Shown one piece after another: positions 1-13,110 of a stretch of 64,000 nucleotides of DNA. Position 1 is the first letter of the stretch, and every line of letters begins with the position of its first letter. The position numbers and the translations under genes are program-made. The notes under the pieces are model-generated. The model was not told the origin of the DNA. It ran no database searches and worked only from the letters and a program-made list of their open reading frames with translations. This DNA is from Atrina japonica (taxonomy: Eukaryota; Mollusca; Bivalvia; Pterioida; Pinnidae). Location: NCBI GenBank assembly GCA_030159075.1, contig BROG01000979.1:1-64000 (forward strand). The letters run 5' to 3'.

Positions 1-779
1 AAAAGTTATACTGAAACATAATAAAACTTGGTCAATACACAAATGCTAAAAATCAACATACCCATCAAAACGGACTTTATTACAGCCACAACCCACAAAT
101 AAAACTATAATAACGAGCACACTGTTTCCCATTTTAACGATGACTTGTGAATGCGACGAGTAGGTATATATTCTGAAACCTAATGAGGAGCAAAAGGGGG
201 AATGCGTATAAAATTCCTCATATTTCGCATCTAATCTGATTTTGAGAGAATTAAATGTTTGTCAATTTTCTTGTGAAAATTTTGTTTACTCTTCCCGCAT
301 ACATTACAAACTGGCTCTGATCCAACAATAACAACTGGCTAGCTGTCATTAACTGTTGATTATGCAGCAAAACACCAATTCAGATTCAGCCTTGAAGGCG
401 TGAATTTGGTCCATACTGTGTACGCCACTATTACGGGTATTTCAATTTCACTCATAAAATAAATACATAATTAGGTATATGTGTAGTTCTTCATGTAATA
501 TTATAGTGCTATAGTTTGCTACACAAACAATTACACCAAACCATTTAACACTTCTTCCTGGACGCTGTTTGTGGACTTAAGATAACATATTTTAAAACAT
601 AAAATGTGCAGGTTTTTTGCATTCCGGCCCTTCATTGGAAAAAGACTAAGATGGTGCGATTACCCGACAACAGTCATACATCTATGGATCAAGCACTACA
701 TGTGTAAAGACAGCTGGTGAGACTAACTAAGACGTTGATCTCGTATATGCAAAGTATAGGATTACATTGCCAATATAAT
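1..779. other. Left end of window, no feature recognised
   Basis: AT-rich, no coding frame with splice support, no repeat seen elsewhere in the window. Confidence 0.4.
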
Positions 780-978
780 TCCATGAAATCGTTCACTTCT
801 GGTCAGCGCAAGTTCGAGCACCACTGGAACCTAAGCTGATTTTTGTGAGAAAGTCTGCCAGTTTACTTCCCGAAGGCTTGTGATTTCTTCCCGGGTACCT
901 CGTGATCTGGTTCTCTCCTCCATCATTAAAATCTGGTCGCTTCCATATTATTGTTGAGCGAGGCGTAAAACAAAAACG
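780..978 (+). mobile_element. tRNA-derived SINE (type 1), head degraded
   Basis: Contains CACTTCTGGTCAGCGCAAGT, CTAAGCTGATTTTTGTGAGA, GCCAGTTTACTTCCCG, GGTTCTCTCCTCCATCATT and the end GAGGCGTAAAAC. Matches the copies at 5055, 36272, 38770, 48100 and 52064. Confidence 0.7.
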
Positions 979-2136
<1,158 letters not shown>

Positions 2137-2389
2137 ATGTGTTTGCCTTCATCAAGGGTTGGCTTTAATCCAAAATATGTAGTAATACACAAGATAGCAT
2201 GTGTCTCGTACTTGACCCACTTCTTTATCATGTGACGCAAATCTATAATTTTCACAGAGTATCACATGGCTTAAGTCAACAACACATTATATTAATAAAA
2301 TTAGAAAAAAATAATGAGACATTTGATTAAGATTTGATAATATCTAAATAGAAAGACATGTTGTAATGACCTTGTTTGTAATTACTATG

Positions 2390-2885
2390 TTTCACTTACT
2401 GAAATGTTGAGTTACCTGATCAACTGTGGTTGTTGAACCTTCCATCCGATTGTGAAGATGGTCTATTTCCCTCTTATTTCATATGAATTTGACCGTTGAC
2501 TCGATCTGTCAACGAGGGTTTCTTACTCCTCCATGACACCTGATCCCACCTCTTTATTTTCAGACGGCCGTGTTTTTTGTCCAATGTTTACCAATTTAGT
2601 ATATTGTCTCCTGAACATTTTTACGCTGATTACTTTGGTATCTGGTATTTATATAATCAATTTTTCTCCAGTAAAAAGGTTTGGATTGCATTTCTTCGCG
2701 TTTTTACGACGGTTTATTCCCCAATTATATAATATGAATTTGAATTTGGACTCACGGCGGTTGTGACCGGTCAATAGGGGATGCTGAGGCCTCCATGGTA
2801 CCTGATCCCACCTCTGTATTTACCAATTTTTTATATTGTCTCCTGAACATTCTTACACTTACCACGTTGGTATCTGGTATTAAAA
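2390..2885 (+). mobile_element. Two adjacent 3' tails of the Penelope-like retroelement
   Basis: First tail about 2390-2665, second 2715-2885. Shared landmarks: CTGAAATGTTGAGTTACCTG, GGACTCACGGCGG, GTGACCGGTCAATAGGGGAT, CACCTGATCCCACCTCT and a closing TTGGTATCTGGTATT. No reverse transcriptase left. Confidence 0.7.
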
Positions 2886-2924
2886 TTTTGTCCAATATTA
2901 AGTTTGAAGATACTTTTAATCACT

Positions 2925-3225
2925 CGCGTTTGTCTAGTGGTACAGCGCTCGACTCCCAAGCGGAAGATCATACCAAATACTTTTAAAATGGTGGTGACTG
3001 TTCCTTGCCAAGCGCTCGCATACGGAGTGAAAGTCACGTGTCATTTGGATCAGACTTAAAAACCGAGGTCCCGTGTCGAGAAGGCGTGGTATTTAAAAGA
3101 ACCCCACTGCAAGGGCGTCAGTCCATAGCTCAGGCCAAAATATGTAGCACTTCACCTAAAGTTGCTGACATCTCAATTAAAGTAAATATTTTTGACGGGA
3201 TGTAAAACAACAAACAAACAAACAA
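2925..3225 (+). mobile_element. tRNA-derived SINE-like element (type 2)
   Basis: Head GTCTAGTGGTACAGCGCTCG resembles a tRNA A-box region. Body has GGTGGTGACTGTTCCTTGCC, CGCATACGGAGTGAAAGTCA. Tail has AGGCCAAAATATG and GGGATGTAAAACAACAAACA. Tail shared with 27295..27548. Confidence 0.7.
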
Positions 3226-3879
3226 TTAGAAAAAACGTTTTAATATCGACCAAAATTTGTACAAGTAGATCTCTGCAGGCTAAGCATTGTGAAAAAAAAC
3301 CATTATTTTCTCAATCTGTGATATTTTTTTTAGTTAAAGGGCAAAAAGATGGCCCGACTCTTATGTTCAATCTGCAACCATGGTGACCATGTCTCTTGCT
3401 GGACGAACAGAAGTGACACCATATCTGACGAATATATTCTGTGATGGTTTTAGAGAAGTACGGTTCTATTCCAACCAGTAATAACATAGAAAAAGATTTT
3501 TTAAAAACAGTGATAGGTAACATAAAACTTTACCTTATACCAAGAACTACGACCTGAAATTAGCAAAACCACCATATTAATATCAGACGACTGTGCAAAA
3601 ATCCATATCATGCATTTCGGATATAATTTCATTGTACTGATCCGGAACATCTCATAATTAAGGGTCTTTAACTTTCATATTAAAATCCAATTAGTCTTTT
3701 AATAACATTTACCAAGATGCTTAGTTATTATGCAAATTATATTATGGTGGATTGATGTGTTCTATGACAAATAGATCATAACAGCCCTCGATCTGAAAGA
3801 GTTATCTTTGGAATCGCGTTTGATGTCAACGTTCCGCAAATTTTACGGTTGACATAATGACCTTGTTTACAATTACTAT
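3226..3879. other. Intergenic, no feature recognised
   Basis: Nothing supported. Short 'catggtgaccatgtctcttgct' text near 3378 recurs near 4180, hinting at an old shared repeat. Confidence 0.4.
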
Positions 3880-4120
3880 CTTTCACTAAAAGATATATTG
3901 AGTCATCTGTACTGGTTGTGACGATTATTTATTCCTCACTAATTCATTTGAATTTGAGTGTGGACTCAATGCGGCAGTGGGATACCTACTCCTCCATGGC
4001 ACCTGATCCCACCTCTGTATTTCAAGAGGTCCATATTTGTCCAATATTCACCAGATCTGTATATTGTAACCTGGACGTCATGAAAATTTATACTTTGGTA
4101 TCTTTGATTTTTATTTTGAA
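3880..4120 (+). mobile_element. Penelope-like retroelement 3' tail
   Basis: Contains CTTTCACTAAAAGATATATT, CTCCTCCATGGCACCTGATC and the end TATACTTTGGTATC. Confidence 0.65.
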
Positions 4121-5054
4121 CCTTTGGTTGACATAACATGTGATATGAACTTTATTGGATATTATGTTCTATCTGCAAACATGGTGACCATGTCTCTTGC
4201 TTGACAAGCATAAATGACACCATTTCGGATGAATATACTCTAGTTCTTTAGAGTTGATATATATACTAGATGTTATTTTTGCCATATATGTAACCATAGA
4301 TAATGGATAAAAGCTACATTTGGGCTCTGTAAAATTCTTTATCAAATATCGCTGCCTATCAAGGAAAAAGATACAACGTAATCTCGTTTTATTAACCAAT
4401 TAAAAATTCCAAAACAAAAATCGCGACTATGACTTTTTTAAAACAATTGTTCCCCTACAAGTGTAAACAAAGAAATATTCGCTCAATAAATCATCAAGTA
4501 TACTAAGTGTCGTCAACTATTGAAACTAAACCCAAAGTTAAGCATGTACTTCTCTATACCACAGTATCCCAGTCGGATTACGCTACAATATCTAATTTCA
4601 CACGACGCTCCGTCCATTTTTTGACTACTTGAGCGATTCAAAAGTTCTGTGTGGACAGAATTCGATCAGTTTTCGACGTTCTTCCTAGAATGCGGAGTTC
4701 TATAAACACTGAAATTTTCATTTTTCACTTAGGTTTAAATTATACAATTTTCTGTTTCCGTCCATATGCATATGTATAGGGAAAATTGAATTTTGTACGT
4801 TCGAAAAAGTTAAGGCTTACACGAATAAACCCTAACTGTTACATTGTTATTGTTCGTAATTGGTTTATGTAGCGAACGCGCGGGTACATTTAGGTTCATT
4901 TTGTTGGTGGTTCAGGTATAACAGTGGGGAGATAACTCTTGAAACGGAACGATTTTGATAAAGTCAAATTTTGCTGAAAATTGGAATGCATAGGTATTTT
5001 TATGATAATTTTAAAGAAACGTAGCAATTAGGAGTATTTTGTTGTTACAAATTC
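4121..5054. other. Intergenic, no feature recognised
   Basis: No coding frame. Nothing beyond low-level AT-rich sequence. Confidence 0.4.
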
Positions 5055-5275
5055 CACGTGGGGTTAGGACATCGCGCTTTGAACCATGAAGTCTCTCACC
5101 TCTAGTCAGCGCTGGTTTTAATCCCGCTGGAACCTAACCTGATTTTTGTGAGAAAATTTGCCAGTTTACTTGCGTCTCTTCCGATGCACATTGTAACCGC
5201 GTTCTCTCCTTAAACATTAAAAACCGGCAGCCAATTTATAACTTCAAAATTGTTGATTGTTGAGAAAATAACCAT
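5055..5275 (+). mobile_element. tRNA-derived SINE (type 1)
   Basis: CATCGCGCTTTGAACCATGA, AGTCTCTCACCTCTAGTCAG, CTGATTTTTGTGAGAAAATT and a decayed tail after AACCGCGTTCTCTCC. Confidence 0.7.
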
Positions 5276-5461
5276 TCAGAATTCAAACCTGAATTCAAAT
5301 TTAGGTGTTTCGGAAGTGTGGTTTGCCCTGGTAACAAAATATTAGTTTGTGACTGGTCAAGAGCTTTCATAAAAAATAGCTAGGGGTATTTTAGTATTTG
5401 GACTTCAAGGGTAGATGTTATGCAAGTTTCAATAGCCAAAATAAAGAATGGTAAAATGTAC

Positions 5462-5605
5462 AGTGATGCTTACTCCTCCATGGCACCTGATCCCACCTCT
5501 TGGTTTCCAGAGGTCCGTGTTTGTCCATTTTTACCGGATTTGTATCTATGTCCTGGACATTCTATTTATTTATACTTTGGTATCTGAGATTTTTATATTT
5601 TAAGA
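5462..5605 (+). mobile_element. Penelope-like retroelement 3' tail, short
   Basis: TGCTTACTCCTCCATGGCAC, CCAGAGGTCCGTGTTTGTCC, closing TTTGGTATCTGAGATTTTTA. Confidence 0.75.
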
Positions 5606-6266
5606 CATGTGGCTTTCAATTCCTTTACCAAACGTTTTATATTTTATAAACGGTACATAGAAGTAATATGGCAGCAAGAATTGAATCGTAAACATAGTTG
5701 ATATGGATATCTCATACAGGCTTGTGATTAGTGAAAACTAGATATTGTACCGTTTTTTGTTACTCTGAAAAAAGAAAGGGTTATTGAAAAATTTATTTTC
5801 ACCGAGCGTGACGCTTTCTCCTCAAACGCGAGAGGTTTCCATGCATGAAACATATGTAACGGGTGTGACATGATAACAACGGGCACTAACTCCTTTCAGG
5901 CAACTGTTCGTCATGTTGAGATCATTTGTATATCTTATTTGTCGTATTCCAATGGACTTGGGGTTTCGATTATCCGTTGGTACTTCTTCATTTGTACTTG
6001 TATTAGGAAGAGTATATAGGTAATAAGTTTCTATAATCTGTCTTAAATACGTAAATGCTCATGTATGCTTCATGTTAGATGATCAACAATTTGTTTAAAC
6101 TTTTGATTCATGAAAATTCAATTCCATTCCCTTTGGCAAAAATACTTTAGATTTATTGATTTAGAAAAAAAAAAATTTATAAAACAATCATTTTATCGGT
6201 TACATTTTGTATATTATTTGGCATTTTATATTACAAGTTGTTCTTTCGGAAATATACATCTATTAA
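5606..6266. other. Intergenic, mostly featureless
   Basis: A minus-oriented remnant of the retroelement 5' region ('gttgagatcatttgtat', 'attccaatggacttggggtttcgatta') lies at about 5905-6005; otherwise nothing. Confidence 0.45.
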
Positions 6267-6267
6267 T

Positions 6268-6690
6268 ATTATAAACATAATACCAATGTTATAATGCTCA
6301 AGACGATCGTTTCTGTCAATTAGACTTCATCAGTTGACCTACAATTTTAACTAGTTTTTCTAAAGAGAAAGTGGTATCAGACAAGGCCAAATAATATATC
6401 TATACGTATAGCTAGAATCCGTCTAAGAGTAACCACTGTAAAAAGCTATCTTAGCTTTAGAAAAATTGTTATCAGTGCCGAATATTACTTTAGTATAAAA
6501 TTATCAGCTGGTACCGAAATACCAGGTACTAGGTTTATGTATACCCTCGGGGACTCAAACTCAAATTCGAGCTCAAATATTGAAGTCTTATTGACAGAAG
6601 CGATCGTCCTAAGTATTTGTTTTGGCCTTTATTGTATGTTTATAACTTTGGTATTGTTAATTTGTATAGTATTAATTCATGAAGAGAGGC
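6268..6690 (-). repeat. ACGATCGT repeat family: one near-full unit plus a partial inverted one
   Basis: 6268-6548 runs from TATTATAAACATAATACCAA through GACGATCGTTTCTGTCAATT to GGTTTATGTATACCCTCGGG. 6555-6690 carries the opposite end in the other direction. The 92-codon ORF at 6537 starts inside this repeat. Confidence 0.75.
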
Positions 6691-6831
6691 ATAAGAAGAC
6701 CCAAGAAGAACTAAGAAGTTTAATACCATCCACGATTAATGTTTCTGGATGGGAACAAAATATTTCTGTACGTTTTGAAAAATCATATAGAGTTGTGATA
6801 AAAACAGAATGTTGAAAATCTAAGTAAAATA

Positions 6832-7460
6832 TTTCAAAGGGGCATTAGCTGTGTTTACCAAATAATATTTTCATGTTTACTACTTTTACTACTTGTACTT
6901 ATTGTACAATAACAAATATTATAAACACAATACCAAAGTTACAATGCCCAAGACGATCGTTTCTGTCAATTAGACTTCATCAGTTGAGCTACAATTTTAT
7001 ATAGTTTTTCTAAAGAAAAAGTGGTATCAGACAAGGCCAAATAATATATCTAAACGTATTGCCAAAACCCGTCTAAGAGTAACCACTGCAAAAAGATGGC
7101 TGTCTCTTAGCTTTAGAATTTTAAATGGGGTTATCAGTGCCAAATATTACTTTAGTATAAAGATTATCAGCTGGTACCGAAATGCCAGATACTAGGTTTA
7201 TGTATACCCTTGCTAAGACTTATACACGGGCTAAACAATCTTATATTTCTATATATTTTATGGAAATAAAATCAGGTCCAGTGTGGTATGCATATACAAG
7301 TAGTAAGGTTTAATTAATCAATTGCAAGTGACAAGTGACAAACCTGGGTTTCTCAAGTAATTGTCACGAAATATAAATGAATTTAAGACTTTAATGCCTG
7401 CGTATATCTGTTTTTTATCATATATCGATGTAAATTGAAAAAAAGAAAATCAGTTTTCAA
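6832..7460. mobile_element. MITE (GGGGCATTAGCTGT family) split by another repeat
   Basis: The left half (6832-6916) and right half (about 7227-7460) together match the intact copy at 62770..63106. The break is filled by the unit at 6917..7226. Confidence 0.65.
6917..7226 (-). repeat. ACGATCGT family unit inserted in a MITE
   Basis: Starts TATTATAAACACAATACCAA, contains AGACGATCGTTTCTGTCAAT and AACCACTGCAAAAAGATGGC, and ends near TATACCCTTGC. Flanks are the two halves of a MITE. Confidence 0.75.
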
Positions 7461-7989
7461 AAAAACACAGCATGTGCCCATTTAATAAATTATAGTTAAG
7501 CCTATCAGTAGGTCAATACGTTTAAATATGATCAACTTTAATACAGATAATATACTATTATGGACTTTGAGTGAATGCATATGGTGTAATATTGACTTGA
7601 AAATCAACATTGACCGAGGCGACAAGCAAGGTAAATTTATAAAACAGAAAGTCACGGAAAAGTTTATTCAGCCAGTATCAATGGAAATTGCATTAAAGTA
7701 TACGTAATAGACATTCTTTAGATTTTTTTCTGGAATGTAATTATCCGTACACGCAGAGATTATTTATGACAATGATTATGTATGTCTTTATCAATGTATG
7801 GCGAGAAAACATGTTATTACCTTGGTATTATGTTTATAATATTTATTGAATTATATAATACATGTTTTATTTTGACTAAGACGCTCTGAGTTCAGGTAAT
7901 TACAAAAATGTTTACACTTAGATAAAATATCCCCAAAAATTAAATATCACCCGAATCCTTAAAACATCTATTAGGATGCATAACAGTAA
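7461..7989. other. Intergenic, no feature recognised
   Basis: No ORF or supported repeat. Confidence 0.4.
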
Positions 7990-8216
7990 TACTGTACGTG
8001 TACTTATTTTAGCGGTATTCTAATATTAGCGCCTTTCGCGCGCAAGTCATTGCGCTAATTCAAGGGCAGCGCTAAAATGTCTCAATCCTGTCATTCTGTA
8101 TACATGGCAAAGCTAATGAAATTAATTGCGCGAATTCTAGGTTGCGCTAATAAGTGTATACCCCTTGAGAGCGCTAAAATATGAATGCGCTAATTCAAAT
8201 ACACATACAGTATATA
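7990..8216. mobile_element. MITE with internal GCGCTAA motifs
   Basis: Ends are inverted repeats: TACTGTACGTGTACTT at the left, and TATACTGTATGTGTAT on the complement of the right. The interior repeats 'gcgctaa' or its complement about eight times. Confidence 0.7.
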
Positions 8217-8543
8217 GCTTTTGAATTCCAGTTTATAAGCAAAATTATTAATGTATTCACTCCATCTAAACGTTACACTGAAGAAAAGTCATTTTTCAGA
8301 TTAGACAATTATCCGCCTGATAAAGACCTATAAGACAAGACTGTGTACTATAGAACTCGCCACATAATACATCGTTATCATACCATTAACATGTATAGAG
8401 TAGTGATTACCGGGAAAATGAAAACATTTCATTCACACTTAGAGATAATTGATACCACACATACATACTAATTGTGTTGGTATTGTCAGTAGCATTACTT
8501 CAGTTCATCTATCATGTATGTTGTATCACAGTTAGGTTTAGGT

Positions 8544-8547
<4 letters not shown>

Positions 8548-8618
<71 letters not shown>

Positions 8619-8637
8619 GTTGTGTGTGTGTGTATAC

Positions 8638-8671
<34 letters not shown>
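8548..8671. repeat. (TA)n-(GT)n compound microsatellite
   Basis: About 62 bp TA, a short transition, then GT to 8671. Confidence 0.97.
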
Positions 8672-8674
<3 letters not shown>

Positions 8675-8719
8675 TTTACACTGTCCTACAACATCCACTG
8701 CACAAGTTGTATGAGTACA

Positions 8720-8892
8720 CAGTAAAACCTCGTTATACTGACACCATTTGTTCAGCCCAAATTTGGCATTATTGGCGATAGATTGAGGGAAACATGAAAT
8801 TATAAGAAACATTGGAAAACTAGACTTTAAAAAATTGTGGCGTTAGGCGAGGTGGAAAATAAAACAGGGGATATTATAATGAAGATTTTATG
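8720..8892. mobile_element. MITE with CAGTAAAACCTCGTTATA end
   Basis: Left end and 'ccatttgttcagcccaaatt' body match the element at 50627..50818. The right end is eroded. Confidence 0.65.
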
Positions 8893-9082
8893 TACCTAAT
8901 TTTCAACAGTAGTCAATGTTTATTTCAGTAGACTATATGAGAATTTCTTTGTGAATGAATTTAAAGAAATGGGAAATTCTATCTATATAATTGTATTACT
9001 CTAATTTCGTAAAATTTACGTTTGATTTAAACAGCACACCACATTTCTATTCATATGCTATAACAAAGATACCAATAAAAGT

Positions 9083-9260
9083 AAACAATAAGAAGATAAT
9101 CATATTGTCATTCGTATAAACAATAAGAAAACAATCATATTGTCAGTCGTATAAACAATAAGAAGATAATCATATTGTCAGTCGTATAAACAATAAGAAA
9201 ACAATCATATTGTCAGTCGTATAAACAATAAGAAAACAATCATATTGTCAGTCGTATTAA
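9083..9260. repeat. 35-bp tandem repeat, 5 copies
   Basis: Unit taaacaataagaaaacaatc plus atattgtcagtcgta; the first and third copies read 'agataatc' instead of 'aaacaatc'. Confidence 0.92.
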
Positions 9261-10203
9261 CTATTGAATATAAATACACAAAATGACAACCATGTGATGT
9301 TACGTGACGGACAAATCACGTTACAATGACAGATTGCATGGAATCGCCTTTAAAACAGGATATGTGTCGTTTTTTGATATATTATTTTGTTTACAAAATA
9401 TTCTAGCGTGATTTCTCCGGGGAAGTACAAATGCGTGGGTGTAAGGATGTAACATTGAAATAATGTAGACATTTTTTACTGGTTTTTTTTTCTCTTTAAA
9501 TATGTTAGCTGACGTCGTCACATTTTGGTATCTGTTTTTTTCTTCAGTTTTTATATCAAAATAGAAATAACACTATGAATAAACAAAATATCCAAACACA
9601 GAATGTACTAAATCACCATCGCCATATATAGGCTACTGTTGTGTGTTGTCGGTGTAGATGACTGTATGTCTATTTAGCGTCGCAATGTATATTCAACGGA
9701 CGATTTACCTGTACGACTTTAAACTTTATCGTCAAGGTAGGTATTCTTAACATGCTTCCTTGTTTACATATGAAATAACAGACCAGATTTAATTTATATA
9801 TCTAGAAGGAAATATATACCTTTTAATCATATTTTGTATATAACATACACGTGCATAAGGTATACTCTTCTAAACAATTTCCTTTTACTTTAAATATGTT
9901 GTTAACACTTCTGGACGATTAATTAAGATAACGGGGCTACGACAGCAGAACCTCCATGGCATAATTTAACCCAACTTCAGACATAATAGTTTATCCGTAC
10001 TCATTGTTTAGTTAAACAGTTTCGATCAGATTTTACTGCTAGAAAAAATCATGTTCTAACGCCCTGGGGAAAGAATAATTTGTATCCGGCATGTAAAAGA
10101 TATTAACAAACACTTTCCCTCCATAATCGACTTAAATTCCAGTATGAATCTAATTGCGTTGCATTATAATTGAAGGGATATTATAGAAAACGAAAGTTGT
10201 ATA
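9261..10203. other. Intergenic and probable 3' UTR of the 194-residue gene
   Basis: No further gene seen. The right end should contain the 3' UTR. Confidence 0.4.
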
Positions 10204-10869
10204 TCATGTCTGTACAAAAGTTCCATATTTAGTAACTGTTTGACTGGAACTCGTTAATAACTTCGACACCGATTCTTGATTCATATTTATCTTCTCTAAA
10301 CGTGTTTCAAAGTGTCTCATTGGCTTGTTGTAAAATTCGTCAATCCAGGTCTTTGAGTAAAACATTATTTTTGATACGTTACACAGACTATTACTAATGC
10401 TGAGTGTACCTACTAAATTATTTGTCTTCGCTTCGCGTACATCGCATATAATATTGTCATAATCCTTACACACGCCATCGTCTTCAAACATACAACTATG
10501 AGATAGGTTAACAGGTGAAAGTTCAAAGCTCATGCTTATTACCTTGTCAATTTCATCATCAGTAAGCAAATGGTAATGCCTATAATCCGTGAGTCGCCCC
10601 ACGTTTGACAAATGTTTAATTTCCACGCATTCAGATACACATTTCAAGTAATACATCAATTTCGCAAGTTTACGTTCCGGCACTGCCGATTTACTTGAAT
10701 CAATTTGCATATTTAATCCAGCTAAAGAAGATTCCATTCTCCTATCTTTAACAAGATTAATTATATCGGTTGCTGTTAACACACATTTCCTTTAGTATAA
10801 CCATACAAAAAATATCTCTGCACTTTCACCTAGGTACTTCCCATAACACTCACCGATGTCCTTACTCAT
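10204..10869 (-). CDS. Two-exon gene, 194-residue protein of unknown function
   Basis: Model: exon 1 at 10854..10869 (ATG AGT AAG GAC ATC G, then donor GTGAGT), an 81-nt intron, and exon 2 at 10204..10772 (acceptor TTAACAG). The join keeps frame and gives 585 nt including the stop. I chose this start because exon 2 alone lacks an early ATG, while the tiny first exon has a perfect donor and lies about 60 nt downstream of a TATA box. The product has no signal peptide or membrane segment, so it is probably cytosolic. It is fairly hydrophilic, with a central stretch around the residues LLTDDEIDK and a later FYSKTWIDEFY motif. I do not recognise the family and assign no function. The next gene on this strand starts about 3 kb to the right. 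An internal ATG (10737) is the alternative start, giving 177 residues. Confidence 0.66.
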
Positions 10870-10930
10870 ACTTGTCGCGTGACTTTAGTTGTGTATGAGT
10901 CTCTGACCACGTGCGATTACGTAGTTTGTA

Positions 10931-10938
10931 TATTTATA
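10931..10938 (-). promoter_or_regulatory. TATA box of the 194-residue protein gene
   Basis: TATAAATA on the minus strand, 62 nt upstream of the ATG at 10869. A CACGTG E-box-like palindrome sits just downstream at about 10908. The genome is AT-rich, so the match alone is weak; position supports it. Confidence 0.45.
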
Positions 10939-11091
10939 AACATACATGCATAACATATAAAACGCACAGAAAATTTGTCACGTTGCCAAAAATGTCTAGG
11001 TCAGAATACAGAGTAAATGTTGAGTCGGAAACAAGTATCAAAGAAGGAAGTGAGACATCTATATACCATCATATATAAGTCCATCAAATTA

Positions 11092-11175
11092 CTTATTTAT
11101 CTATCTTAATGGTCATCTATGTATCTGTCTGTATGTCTATCTATCTGTCTGTCTTTATATCTATATCTATCTGTA

Positions 11176-11210
<35 letters not shown>

Positions 11211-11400
11211 ATATATATATAGATAGATAGATATACATTAATGTATGTATCTATCAATTTATCTATCTGCATGTATCTATCTATCTATGTTTTTTCCTAT
11301 CTATCTATCTGTTCGTTTGTCTATTCATTTTTCTTACTATGCCTACCAGTCCGCTCATTCATCTCTCTATATATTCATCCTTCTATCTACCTTTCTATGA
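11092..11400. repeat. TCTA/TATA-rich degenerate microsatellite
   Basis: Runs of TATC/TCTG/TATA with (TA)n at about 11170-11220; the ORF across it is low-complexity. Confidence 0.85.
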
Positions 11401-11849
11401 ATGTTGATTACAAATCTGCTGTATGAAGATTGTGATTCACCACTTTTACGTGACAAGTAATATGAGAAGCAAGGAATGACTTTAAAAATGATTTTAACAT
11501 CTTTTCTCCTCATAATTTAAAACAATATTAAAAGAATCTAGCTCTATAAATGCATAATGGTCAATTTTCCATTGACACAATAGCATCGATTCACTTACCT
11601 ATAAGTAGCTCATTTGTATCTTTAAGTGTTGTGTAGAGTCAACCACTTTTGCTAGCTTTTTATTTCTTATCAAATTATCAAAACATACATTCCTTTCTCA
11701 GTAATCGTATATAAAACTTTATCAGCCAATAGAGATATCGTTCTTGATTTACTGATTTACGTGTTTTATCTATAACCTATTTTATTGAATATATTTTTAT
11801 CTTTAAACAAATGAATCGTATTAACTTGGGTGATAATCTATTTGGCTAT

Positions 11850-11990
11850 ACGTTTAGATTTATTATTTGGCCTTGTCTGATACCACTTTCTCTTTAGAAA
11901 ATGTGTTTAAAATTGGAACTCAACTAAAGAAGTCTGATCGATCTGAGCATTATAACTTTAGTATTATGTTTATAATATTTGTTACAATTT
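11850..11990 (+). repeat. ACGATCGT family, truncated unit
   Basis: GTTTAGATTTATTATTTGGC, CCACTTTCTCTTTAGAAAAT and the end TATTATGTTTATAATATTTG. Confidence 0.65.
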
Positions 11991-12614
11991 CTGATATCAA
12001 AAGAAAATTTGCTTTAAGAGCCACCATCCTTAAAAAATGCAGGAAACGTACAAATGTCAAATTTTTTATCAACGAAAAACAACTTTCTGACTTCATTCAT
12101 CGTATTTTGTCGCCTACATTTATTTAATTTTACAACTGCAAAATCCCGTTATCACACGAATAAAATTGGTTTTTTTTGTTTAGAAAATTCAATAGACGAG
12201 GGTGGTGTAATATTGAGATATATGTAACTGTCAGCACAACTGATTGTGTGCTAGGGCAAGTGTTTATAAAAAAGATAATTTTTTTCCTCAATGACATTTT
12301 CACACATAATAAAACATAGCTTATTAAACCTTTTAAGACTCTTAATGAGCCATATTAATTAGGTTCATTTTCATTTCTACACATGGGATTTCCTAACTTT
12401 TCTAAATGATTTAATTCACATGATATATCAAAATGATCTATTTCTTGTTTCTGCTTTTGAACTGATAAAAGGGAGGTAAATCAAAATTTTATAATTGCCC
12501 AAAAACCAATTTCAGATATCTGTACCTAGAAGCTTCCGTATTGATTAACGGTCTTGTATTTTATTTAGACCTAGTTTATTGCATGATTTAAATATAATGC
12601 AAATTGCGACGAGT
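11991..12614. other. Intergenic, no feature recognised
   Basis: No coding frame or repeat supported. Confidence 0.4.
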
Positions 12615-12825
12615 ATTTGTTCCTCATTTGTTTCATTTGGTTTTGTCCGTGGACTCATGGTGTTCGTGACCGGTCAACAGGGGATGCTTACTACTTCGTG
12701 GCACCTGATGTCATCTCTGAATTTCTAGAGGTCCATGTTTGTCCATTGTTTACCAGATTTCTATATGTATCCTGGACATCCTGAAGGTTTATACTTTAGC
12801 ATCCAAGATTTGTATGTTTTAACAG
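12615..12825 (+). mobile_element. Penelope-like retroelement 3' tail
   Basis: GTGACCGGTCAACAGGGGAT, TGGCACCTGATGTCATCTCT, CCTGGACATCCTGAAGGTTT. Confidence 0.7.
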
Positions 12826-12887
12826 TGTAGCTTATAAACTTTAAATGCTAGTTATCGGATAACAATACATGTAAAAACAATGTGCAA

Positions 12888-13110
12888 AAGTAAAATCTTG
12901 ACACGATTTACTTAGAAAGTAGGGTTCTAAAGTACATTAGATAAAAGAAAGTGTTAAAAAAATCTTACTACGATACGTTAGAATGGTAGGGTTCCAAAAC
13001 ACATTCAAAAAAAAAGAAAGTGTAAAAAAAAATCTCACCAAGATACGTTAGAATGGTAGGGTTCCAATACACAATCAAAAAAAAAGAAAGTGTAAAAAAA
13101 ATTGTCCTTC
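12888..13110. repeat. 70-bp tandem repeat, about 3 copies
   Basis: 'ttagaatggtagggttcca' recurs at 12978 and 13048; a diverged copy precedes. Each unit ends in an A-rich 'aaaaaaaaagaaagtgt' run. Confidence 0.85.

Noticed and set aside
6537..6815. 92-codon ORF with one membrane-like segment
   Set aside because: Its first third is the end of a dispersed repeat (TATACCCTCGGGGACTC), and the hydrophobic part comes from another piece of the same repeat. No promoter or splice context.
8474..8812. ORFs over (TA)n/(GT)n, also at 2020, 13402, 15106, 24266, 28905, 40127, 43517, 48527, 58344
   Set aside because: Microsatellite translation only (YIYIYI, REREER, CVCVCV, FFFF).
9083..9260. CRISPR-like array
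   Set aside because: The units are contiguous 35-bp tandem copies with no spacers, in an animal genome.
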